Below, piece after piece: positions 34,204-41,008 of a stretch of DNA of 64,000 nt; position 1 is the stretch's first letter, and each line of letters starts with the position of its first letter. Source of the stretch: Gallaecimonas sp045291545 (GTDB lineage Bacteria; Pseudomonadota; Gammaproteobacteria; Enterobacterales; Gallaecimonadaceae). Position numbers and translations under genes: made by a program. Location: NCBI RefSeq assembly GCF_045291545.1, contig NZ_CP149514.1, positions 2,604,001 through 2,668,000 on the forward strand, read 5' to 3'. The notes beneath the pieces are model-generated. The model saw only the letters and a program-made list of their open reading frames with translations. It had not been told where the DNA came from and did no database searches.

Positions 34204-36476
34204 TGAACCATTTTCGCACCCCCAGCGCCATTATCCTGATCAGCGTTGCGTTGTTGGTGGTGTTTGGCTGGTTTAACCATAACCACCTGCTGATCACGCT
34301 GGGCTTTGACGCCATCATGCGTTTTAACACCGCCCTGGGTTTTATTCTCACCGGCTCGGCCATGTTGCTGCTGGGCCAGCAACAACGTCTGTGGTTCTGG
34401 CTGTGTAGTCTGACCTTGCTGGCGCTGGCACTGCTTACTTACTTGCAATACCCGCTACAGCAAAACTGGGGCATCGATCAGCTATTGCTCACCGACTGGG
34501 CGCCACCGGAGCAGGGGCAATTCCCCGGCCGCATGTCACCAGCCACCAGCCTGAGCTTTGTAGTGCTGGCCGTCGGCCTGATCTTTCTTGCTCTGTACCG
34601 TACGCCGCTCTTGTTGTCCTGGCTGAGCAACGCGGTCGTACTGACCATCAGCCTGTTTACGCTGCTGGCTTACCTGTCTGGCGATAAACACAGCCTGCTG
34701 AGCCAGTTTTCTTCCGGTATGGCCTTTCACACGGCATTGCTGATGGCCATTGCCAGCGCCAGCTTATTGTTTTACTGCTTGCGCCATACTCCGCAAGGAG
34801 AGCGTTTGTATGCCATTCCGCTGTCGTTATTTTTGTCTTTGATCGTCATTGGCTCCTTTGCCTCGATGAACCTCTATCAGTTGGAGAGCACCAAGCACCA
34901 GGCAGCGGTAGAAAGTCTCATCAAACAGCAGACGTTGCTGCTCCAGGAAAGACTCACCTTCTTACAGCAAGCCCTGCGCCGCATGGCGCTGCGGCTAAAA
35001 ACTGACGAGGGCTTTGAAAGCCGTGGCTGGGCTGCTGACGTCAAAACCTATCAGCAGGACTTCCCGGAACTACTGCACCTGCATATTGAAAACCAGCCCG
35101 CCGACAGCGTCGCCCGTTTCCACAACGGGCAATTAACCCTTTATTCGCCCATCGACCAACAGCGCCGACTGGTCAGTGAAGTCAGTGAAAAATTGCTTTT
35201 TGCAAAAACGGCCAGTCACCTTCAGGAAGTGCTCAGCATCACCACCAGCCAGGCTGCCAGTGCTAATGCCACGCTCAATCTGGGCACTGTCGATGTACCG
35301 CTGAAAATCCACATCAGAAGCGATCACCTGGCTTATAACTCACCGATGATCCTGATGGTGTCGTCAGTATTGGGTGCCATCACCATGGCCATTATCAGTG
35401 TGCTGATCATCCGCGCCCGTAACCGCCACCGGGAGCTGGAGCAGACTTACCACAAACTGGCTGATGCCGAGTTGCGTAGCTCGACGCTACTGGAAATGGC
35501 ACCGGGTGCGGTGATCCTGGTCAATGCTGCGGGTCTTATCATCTACACCAACCAGCAGGCGCGGAAGCTGTTTGGATACGAACAGGATGAAATGCTGGGC
35601 CACCCTATTGAAATATTGATACCCGGCGATCTTCGCCAGCAGCATCAGCAGGTACGGCAAAACTACATGCAGCAGCCTCGCTTTCGGGAAATGGGCACAA
35701 ACCTCGATCTGGAAGGGCAACGTCAGGATGGCACGTGCTTTCCGCTGGATGTGATGCTCAGCCCCATTCCCATGGGTGGCGAGAACGCCGTTATGGCCAT
35801 AGCCCGGGATGTGTCAGACAAGCGCGCCGCCGACAAAAAGATCCGCGAAAACCTGCTGGAAAAGGAAGTCTTGCTCAAGGAGGTTTATCACCGGGTTAAA
35901 AACAATATGCAGATTGTCGCCAGCATGCTGCATATGCAAATCCGCAGTGCCGAGGCCCCGGAAGCGGAAAAAAGTCTGCGCGAAGCGGCCAGCCGGGTCA
36001 AAGCCATGGCTTTGGTGCACGAACGGCTTTATCAGTCAAAACAGCTCAGCACTATTGACGTAAATACTTACGTTCATGAACTGGTACGCGATCTCAACAG
36101 CAGCCTGGGGCGAACAACGGTACCGGTGCAGCTCAAGATCAGTGCCGCCTTTTTTGCTCCGGAGCACATGATCCCACTTGGCCTGATCCTCAACGAGTTG
36201 CTGACCAATGCCATCAAGTACGCCGGCGATACAGCGGGTGGTCAGGTTTGCGTGACCTTTACCGAGCTTGCTCCGCAGCATTATCAACTAACAGTGCAGG
36301 ATAATGGCCCCGGTATGCCACCGGAAATAGATCCCCTGACCACACCATCGCTAGGTTTGAAGCTGGTACGCACCCTGACCAAACAATTGGGAGGCGACTT
36401 ACAGTTCGGTTATGACAACGGAGCAGTGGTGACAGTGCAGTTTCGTCTGCGACAGGCGCCGGACAGCGCTGATTAA
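34203..36476 (+). CDS. Membrane PAS sensor kinase with HisKA_2 domain
   Basis: 757 aa. The N-terminal integral membrane sensor has about six helices in residues 8-200, then a helix near 207, an extracytoplasmic loop (about 230-375), a last helix (about 380-400), a PAS domain (about 420-540) and a HisKA_2/HATPase module. The phosphoacceptor is in KEVYHRVKNNMQIVASML, and the ATPase has LILNELLTNAIKYA and VQDNGPGMP. HisKA_2 kinases usually pair with receiver proteins encoded beside them, here the GGDEF-EAL protein just upstream. It overlaps the convergent GGDEF gene by 4 bp. Confidence 0.88.
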   Translation: MNHFRTPSAIILISVALLVVFGWFNHNHLLITLGFDAIMRFNTALGFILTGSAMLLLGQQQRLWFWLCSLTLLALALLTYLQYPLQQNWGIDQLLLTDWAPPEQGQFPGRMSPATSLSFVVLAVGLIFLALYRTPLLLSWLSNAVVLTISLFTLLAYLSGDKHSLLSQFSSGMAFHTALLMAIASASLLFYCLRHTPQGERLYAIPLSLFLSLIVIGSFASMNLYQLESTKHQAAVESLIKQQTLLLQERLTFLQQALRRMALRLKTDEGFESRGWAADVKTYQQDFPELLHLHIENQPADSVARFHNGQLTLYSPIDQQRRLVSEVSEKLLFAKTASHLQEVLSITTSQAASANATLNLGTVDVPLKIHIRSDHLAYNSPMILMVSSVLGAITMAIISVLIIRARNRHRELEQTYHKLADAELRSSTLLEMAPGAVILVNAAGLIIYTNQQARKLFGYEQDEMLGHPIEILIPGDLRQQHQQVRQNYMQQPRFREMGTNLDLEGQRQDGTCFPLDVMLSPIPMGGENAVMAIARDVSDKRAADKKIRENLLEKEVLLKEVYHRVKNNMQIVASMLHMQIRSAEAPEAEKSLREAASRVKAMALVHERLYQSKQLSTIDVNTYVHELVRDLNSSLGRTTVPVQLKISAAFFAPEHMIPLGLILNELLTNAIKYAGDTAGGQVCVTFTELAPQHYQLTVQDNGPGMPPEIDPLTTPSLGLKLVRTLTKQLGGDLQFGYDNGAVVTVQFRLRQAPDSAD

Positions 36477-37423
36477 TCCGCCATGACAATGGCGTCCCGA
36501 CCGCTGTGCTTGGCCTGGTAAAGTGCCCGGTCTGCGTTTTTCACCCAATCCTGGTCAGTAAAGGTGGTTCCACTGAGGGCGGCGATACCCATGCTGATGG
36601 TGATGACTAACGCTTTGTCATCGGCCATGGCCGGGTGTGCCGCCAGCTTTTCGCGTAACCGCTCTGCCAGTTGCGCCGCTTGCTCGGCATTGGTATCAAC
36701 CAACAACAGGGCAAATTCCTCACCACCATAACGGCCGGCTTTGTCAGTGGAACGTAACGTCTCACGCAGTAGCGCGGCCACATGCTGCAGCACTTTGTCA
36801 CCGGCCTGGTGGCCGTGTTCATCATTGACCTGCTTGAAGTGGTCAATATCAAACATCACCAGCGCACTGGTACCACCGCTGCGGCGGCAACGGTTAAATT
36901 CGTCCTGCAAGGCATTTTCCCAGGAGCGGCGGTTCAGCAGGCCGGTGAGAGGGTCAGTGCGAGACAACACCGAAAGCCGTTGATTGGCTTCTTCCAGTGC
37001 CTGGCGCGAGTTGGCGGCTTCGGTGACATCAGACACCACTATTGCCACCCGCTCCACATGGCCTTTGTCATCGGGCATGGGAATAAAGGTGAGATTCTGG
37101 AACATACTCACCGAACGGCCGGTCAGCGGCCGGTAAGAGGTAAACGGAAATAGCTGCGGGCGCTGTTCCCAGGAGGTGAAGGTGGTGGTATTAAGCGCCA
37201 TAACTGTATCTACTTTCTGGCGCAACCACTGTTCCGGTAGTTCGGGGAAGGTCGCAAACAGGGGCTGTTCTTTGATGTCACTGAAGGCCTGGCCAGAGTG
37301 GTTGGCCATAAACTCATTCCAGAAGCGAATACGGTACTGACGGTCTACCACCACTAGCCCGACATCCAGGCAATCCAACACGCCCAGCAATTGCTGAATA
37401 TCTGATAGTGAGTGGTCGAGCAT
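36473..37423 (-). CDS. PAS-GGDEF diguanylate cyclase
   Basis: 316 aa, cytoplasmic. PAS domain (about residues 12-130; DCLDVGLVVVDRQYRIRFWN) and GGDEF domain (about 155-313) with DPLTGLLNRRSWE, FDIDHFKQVNDEHGH, the inhibitory-site RSTD and an active GGEEF. It is expected to make c-di-GMP with product inhibition. It begins 1 nt after the stop of the receiver-CheC gene (TGAGATG), so the two are translationally coupled and probably one signalling unit. Confidence 0.92.
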   Translation of the reverse strand: MLDHSLSDIQQLLGVLDCLDVGLVVVDRQYRIRFWNEFMANHSGQAFSDIKEQPLFATFPELPEQWLRQKVDTVMALNTTTFTSWEQRPQLFPFTSYRPLTGRSVSMFQNLTFIPMPDDKGHVERVAIVVSDVTEAANSRQALEEANQRLSVLSRTDPLTGLLNRRSWENALQDEFNRCRRSGGTSALVMFDIDHFKQVNDEHGHQAGDKVLQHVAALLRETLRSTDKAGRYGGEEFALLLVDTNAEQAAQLAERLREKLAAHPAMADDKALVITISMGIAALSGTTFTDQDWVKNADRALYQAKHSGRDAIVMAD

Positions 37424-37424
37424 C

Positions 37425-38408
37425 TCAGTTCACCAGTTGTTTGAGGCGCTGCTCCAGCGCCGGTAGTGAGGCTGGCGTAATGGCCAGCACCAGCTCCTGA
37501 TGCAAATTATGCTCGGCAACCTGGTAGCCAAAACGGATACACAGCACGTTGCGGTCATCCATATTCTGCAGATTACGGATGCCATCACGTTCCAGAATAA
37601 TGGGGTGGCCCTGGCTGAACGCCAATTGCAGCTGGCTGGCCATGCCTTTGAGGCAGATACCGATCAAAATCGTCGACAGCGCGATCATCAAGGCTTCTTC
37701 TTCGGCCTGTTCGACCTGCATCCCCATCAGCCTGGCCATGCCATGGGCTTCATCACTGGACAGCTCCATCAGCACTTCACCGCTGATACCTGCGCCCACA
37801 AAGCCTTGACTGATAACCTGGTGGCCGGGGCGGGTTTGCCATTGTTCCAGCAAGTCTTGCAGTTCCCGGGCCGGTAACGCCTGAATACGTGGCACCGGGA
37901 TCTGTACAAAAACATTGTAAATACCCGCCAAGGTGCCAGCAGCACGGCCCATGGCCACATTAGCCACTTCCCGGAGCACTTCCATACGGTCCGGGCCTTC
38001 ACCCGTCGGCGTTTCTTTGCCGGGATGCTGGCGCTGGGCAGCACTGATTAGTTTCAGTTCAAACAGTGCGTCAAGAAGGGTTTGGCGCTCCAGGGGCTTG
38101 GGCAGGAAAGCCAGCGCGCCCATTTCCATAACCTGGGCCCGGGCCTTGGGCTGAATATCGCCGGAAATCACAATAACGCGGCAGTCTGACTGACGGGCAT
38201 GCAAAGCCGCCAGCACCTGGTAACCGTCCAGGTCTGGCATATTCAAATCCAGAAATAGCAGATCCCCTTGCCCATCCTGCACTTGCTCCAAGGCTTCACG
38301 GCCACTGGCCGCAAAGTGCTGCTCGTCGGCAAACCCTTTAGGAAGCGAGCGCGCCAGAAAATTTCTGGCCAGGCGGGAATCGTCACAAATAATGACGCGG
38401 GCGCCCAA
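37425..38408 (-). CDS. Response regulator with CheC-type phosphatase domain
   Basis: 327 aa. Receiver (residues about 3-120; Asp in LLFLDLNMPDLDGYQ, Lys in FLPKPLERQ) joined to a CheC/CheX-like domain. One phosphatase signature, LREVANVAMGRAAGTLA, keeps the Glu and Asn; the second half (LSTILIGICLKG) lacks them. The start is a TTG at 38408: an in-frame TAA stands only two codons upstream, AAGGA is 10 nt upstream, and no suitable ATG precedes the receiver. It may dephosphorylate a partner receiver, perhaps the one in the facing operon, but that is inference. Confidence 0.85.
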   Translation of the reverse strand: MGARVIICDDSRLARNFLARSLPKGFADEQHFAASGREALEQVQDGQGDLLFLDLNMPDLDGYQVLAALHARQSDCRVIVISGDIQPKARAQVMEMGALAFLPKPLERQTLLDALFELKLISAAQRQHPGKETPTGEGPDRMEVLREVANVAMGRAAGTLAGIYNVFVQIPVPRIQALPARELQDLLEQWQTRPGHQVISQGFVGAGISGEVLMELSSDEAHGMARLMGMQVEQAEEEALMIALSTILIGICLKGMASQLQLAFSQGHPIILERDGIRNLQNMDDRNVLCIRFGYQVAEHNLHQELVLAITPASLPALEQRLKQLVN

Positions 38409-38574
38409 TGCTGTTTAATCCTTCAACTTCGCGGCAGCTAGTGTCGGATCTTTGGCCAGCTACCGTCAACCCAAAAAAAGCATTTTTGCAAACAACAACA
38501 TAGATATTGCCTAGTCCAACGAACAGGGAGCCCTTGCATCCCCCGCCAGCACTGATTAGGCTTCGCTCCGGTTA

Positions 38575-38605
38575 CCGGGTTCCCTCACCCCGGCATGAAA
38601 AAGGA
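38575..38605 (+). promoter_or_regulatory. preQ1-I riboswitch candidate controlling yhhQ
   Basis: CCGGG (38575-38579) pairs with CCCGG (38589-38593) as stem P1. The 9-nt loop TTCCCTCAC ends in AC like known preQ1-I aptamers, where the last C reads preQ1. The tail CATGAAAAAGGA has the A-run that packs into P1, and its GGA (38603-38605) can pair with loop TCC (38581-38583) as P2, which would hide the AAGGA ribosome binding site 6 nt before the yhhQ start. The downstream gene transports queuosine precursors, which is the expected regulon. The loop is slightly shorter than in classical examples. Confidence 0.7.
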
Positions 38606-38611
38606 CTGACA

Positions 38612-39229
38612 ATGCAATCACCCTACCATCGAGCCTTGCTGGCCCTAGTGGCTTTGCATATTTTGGTGATCACCGTCTCAAACTATCTGGTGCAGTTCCC
38701 CTTCACACTGTGGGGATTACATACCACTTGGGGCGCTTTTACCTTTCCATTTATTTTTCTCGCCACTGACCTGACTGTTCGGCTGCTGGGTGCGCCGTTA
38801 GCCAGGCAGGTAATTGCCCGGGTGATGATACCGGCTTTGTTGATAAGTTACGGGGTGAGCACGGCCATGAGCCAGGAGCCGGCACTGTTCAACCTGGCCA
38901 TTGCCCGTATCGCACTGGCATCTTTTCTGGCGTATTTGTTGGGACAGTTACTGGACATCCAGGTCTTTAATCGCCTGCGCCAGTATCAGTGGTGGTTAGC
39001 GCCACTACTTTCCACCGTGGTGGGTAATCTGGCAGATACTCTGGTGTTTTTTGCGGTGGCTTTTTATGGCAGCAGTAATGCTTTTATGGCAATACATTGG
39101 CTGGCCATTGCCCTGTTTGACTATGGCTTCAAACTGCTCATTAGCCTGCTGTGTTTTTTACCGCTGTACGGGTGGTTACTGGAGCGGCTATTGCAACGCC
39201 GTCAGTCACTGGCCTGGACGATGCGATAA
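38612..39229 (+). CDS. yhhQ: Queuosine precursor (preQ0/preQ1) transporter YhhQ
   Basis: 205 aa, about six membrane helices, COG1738 family. The conserved pattern LWGLHTTWGAFTFPFIFLATDLTVRLLG and the second-half LDIQVFNRLRQ and VVGNLADTLVFFAVAFYG are typical. It imports 7-cyano- or 7-aminomethyl-7-deazaguanine for tRNA queuosine synthesis. The ATG at 38612 is chosen because AAGGA lies 6 nt upstream; the frame extends to 38507 but that part is the riboswitch leader. Its 3' end overlaps the convergent regulator gene by 28 bp. Confidence 0.93.
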   Translation: MQSPYHRALLALVALHILVITVSNYLVQFPFTLWGLHTTWGAFTFPFIFLATDLTVRLLGAPLARQVIARVMIPALLISYGVSTAMSQEPALFNLAIARIALASFLAYLLGQLLDIQVFNRLRQYQWWLAPLLSTVVGNLADTLVFFAVAFYGSSNAFMAIHWLAIALFDYGFKLLISLLCFLPLYGWLLERLLQRRQSLAWTMR

Positions 39230-39828
39230 GCGCAGCGCTGGCCATCATCAAGCAGGTGTTCTACCCGGCTGACCTGCACATCACTGCCCAGACAATGGCT
39301 GAACAGGGTCAGCTCAGAGCGGCAAAATTGCTGGCAATGTTGGGCTGCCGAGCAGATCGGGCAGTGGTGTTCAACCAGCAGCCACTGCCCCGGCGCCAGT
39401 GTTTCGACTTCCGCCATATAGCCTTCGGCACTGCGCAGCTTGGCTAACGTGGCCAAGCGCTCGGCAACAGGGGCGTTGTGATCAATGGCTTGCTGGTAAA
39501 CCGCTTGCATTTGCTGCTCACGGTGACTAACCACTTTTTCCAGACCGGCTTCGCCAAACAGGTCGCGTACGCTATCAATCATGGTCAGCATCAAGTCAGC
39601 ATGACGTTCCGGAAAGCGGGCATGACCCGTTTCCGTCAACCGCCACACTCGTGCAGGCCGGCCAACAGCCCGCTTTTCCATCTGGCTTTCCACTAAGCCC
39701 TGCTCTTCAGCAGCCAGCAGGTGCTGGCGAGCACCCATGGCGGTCATCCCCAGTTGCGCCGACAACGCTTGTGCGCTTTGCGGCCCCTGGGTTTTCAGTA
39801 AGTAAAGAATGCGTGTCATGCTCGGCAT
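39202..39828 (-). CDS. SufR-like (COG2345) HTH regulator with C-terminal cysteine cluster
   Basis: 208 aa from the ATG at 39828 (another ATG is at 39819; a TTG at 39864 is less likely). N-terminal winged helix (ILYLLKTQGPQSAQALSAQLGMTAMGARQHLLAAEEQGLV), then a helical dimerisation part. The C-terminal domain holds five Cys in HHCPICSAAQHCQQFC...SHC, the arrangement of Fe-S-sensing regulators such as SufR. It is divergent from ryhB and shares the intergenic Fur box, so it is probably part of iron or Fe-S homeostasis. Its target genes are not visible here. Confidence 0.8.
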   Translation of the reverse strand: MPSMTRILYLLKTQGPQSAQALSAQLGMTAMGARQHLLAAEEQGLVESQMEKRAVGRPARVWRLTETGHARFPERHADLMLTMIDSVRDLFGEAGLEKVVSHREQQMQAVYQQAIDHNAPVAERLATLAKLRSAEGYMAEVETLAPGQWLLVEHHCPICSAAQHCQQFCRSELTLFSHCLGSDVQVSRVEHLLDDGQRCAYRIVQASD

Positions 39829-39876
39829 GGCACCATTATGCGCCGCAACGACAACTCGACTCAATGCTGAAACCGC

Positions 39877-39904
39877 TTGACACGATAACGATAATGGTTA
39901 TCAT
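39877..39904 (+). promoter_or_regulatory. ryhB promoter with overlapping Fur box
   Basis: TTGACA (39877-39882) and TATCAT (39899-39904), spaced 16 bp, form a strong sigma-70 promoter. The spacer and -10 region carry GATAACGATAATGGTTATC (39884-39902), which matches the 19-bp Fur consensus at 16 of 19 positions. Fur-Fe would block RNA polymerase here, giving expression only under iron limitation. The box is also about 60 bp upstream of the divergent SufR-like gene. Confidence 0.85.
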
Positions 39905-39910
39905 TAGCAA

Positions 39911-39983
39911 AGTATCGTATTTGCAATACGGCACTACACGACATTGCTCACCTTCCAGCCGGCCTCCCGCCGGCTGTTTTTTT
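39911..39983 (+). ncRNA. ryhB: RyhB iron-responsive small RNA
   Basis: A transcript of about 73 nt. CACGACATTGCTCAC (39937-39951) is identical to the conserved pairing core of E. coli RyhB, and CTTCCAG follows as in RyhB. The 5' part has a perfect hairpin (CGTATT-TGC-AATACG, 39916-39930), and the RNA ends with a terminator. RyhB pairs with mRNAs of iron-using proteins, with Hfq, and lowers them during iron starvation. The 5' end is inferred from the -10 element. It sits between the SufR-like gene and elbB. Confidence 0.92.
39957..39983 (+). terminator. ryhB Rho-independent terminator
   Basis: AGCCGGC-CTCCC-GCCGGCT followed by G and seven T. The T-run reaches into the stop codon of the convergent elbB gene (39982-39984), so the two transcription units touch. 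Confidence 0.93.
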
Positions 39984-40632
39984 AACTGAGCCGTAAAACC
40001 TCTTTGACCAGTTTATCAATGCCACTTTTGGCTTCGAGAATGTTGCCAGCCAGCATGTAAGCCGGTGTAGAGACTATTTTTCGCGCTTCATCGACCCGGA
40101 ACTCATCCACCGGGCAAGACTGATGCTGGCCCCCCATAGCATTGAATGCCGCGGCTGTGTCAGCGTCAGTACCAATAGTGCCACTAGCCCCATCACCATA
40201 GACTTTCGGGATCATCACCGGGGCAATACAGATATAACCCACGGGTTTGTTGGCCTCTGCAAAGCTGCGCAAAGCGGCGAGGACATCCGCCTGGATCTGG
40301 CAATCAGCGCCGCTAACAGCGAAGTCACAGAGGTTTTTTGCCGCTCCAAAGCCACCAGGTACAATCAAGGCATCAAAATCACTGGCCTGAAGTTTAGCCA
40401 CGTCAGTGATCTCACCGCGGGTAATGCGCGACGCTTCAACCAACACATTGCGACTCTCTGCCATTGCCTCGCCCGTGAGGTGATTGATTACCTGTAACTG
40501 TTCAACATTCGGGGCAAACACTTTTACCTCGGCTCCCGCTTGTGCCAATGCCAACAACGTTAAAACCGATTCGTAAATTTCGGCACCATCGAAAACCCCA
40601 CAGCCACTGAGGATCACCGCGACTTTTTTCAT
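39982..40632 (-). CDS. elbB: Isoprenoid biosynthesis glyoxalase ElbB
   Basis: 216 aa, DJ-1/PfpI-like glutamine-amidotransferase fold. The start MKKVAVILSGCGVFDGAEIYESVLTLLAL, the block NHLTGEAMAESRNVLVEASRITRGEI, IVPGGFGAAKNL and the nucleophile-elbow region VGYICIAPVMIPK follow E. coli ElbB closely. E. coli ElbB shows glyoxalase activity and was linked to isoprenoid (lycopene) yield. The ATG at 40632 has AGGAG upstream and is preferred to the start at 40647. It ends against the ryhB terminator. Confidence 0.93.
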   Translation of the reverse strand: MKKVAVILSGCGVFDGAEIYESVLTLLALAQAGAEVKVFAPNVEQLQVINHLTGEAMAESRNVLVEASRITRGEITDVAKLQASDFDALIVPGGFGAAKNLCDFAVSGADCQIQADVLAALRSFAEANKPVGYICIAPVMIPKVYGDGASGTIGTDADTAAAFNAMGGQHQSCPVDEFRVDEARKIVSTPAYMLAGNILEAKSGIDKLVKEVLRLS

Positions 40633-40652
40633 TACTGTCTCCTGCACTGTTT

Positions 40653-40669
40653 CGCCCTAGGGTAGGGCG
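40653..40669. repeat. Perfect 7-bp inverted repeat upstream of elbB
   Basis: CGCCCTA-GGG-TAGGGCG, 20 bp upstream of the elbB start codon. It could be a protein-binding operator or a hairpin in the elbB leader. No family was recognised. Confidence 0.35.
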
Positions 40670-41008
40670 CTGATCACAGCTTGTCACCCGTTGCCTAAAA
40701 AAGGTATTGCACATATTTCAGGCAGTGCTATTCTGGCTATCGGCTTTTTACAAAGCCTCAACAATTCAGCACCGTCAGGAATAGTGTTACTCACAAGCAG
40801 GGAATTGCTGTCCACATCCCCGCCCGACTGTGCACAACATCGCCAGACCCTTTCACAGCGTGGCTCTCAGCAGATCGCCATGACGCTAACTGCCTTTGCA
40901 GCTGGCGGCCCGGGTTATTTCCTCAACAGACTTATCCACAGGCTGTGAGTTTCCTCCCGACGGCCCCTATGGCATGCTTGGCGCCATCAACAAAGATCAG
41001 GATCTCCT
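40670..41008 (+). other. polA upstream region with DnaA-box-like sites
   Basis: About 340 bp without a plausible gene. It contains a perfect DnaA box, TTATCCACA (40932-40940), plus two weaker matches: TGTGCACAA (40829-40837, one mismatch when read on the minus strand) and CTGTCCACA (40808-40816). The polA promoter must also lie here, but no confident -35/-10 pair was chosen. Confidence 0.45.

Noticed and set aside
40808..40940. DnaA boxes as a replication origin
   Set aside because: Only one perfect box, no AT-rich unwinding cluster, and no dnaA/dnaN/gidA neighbours.
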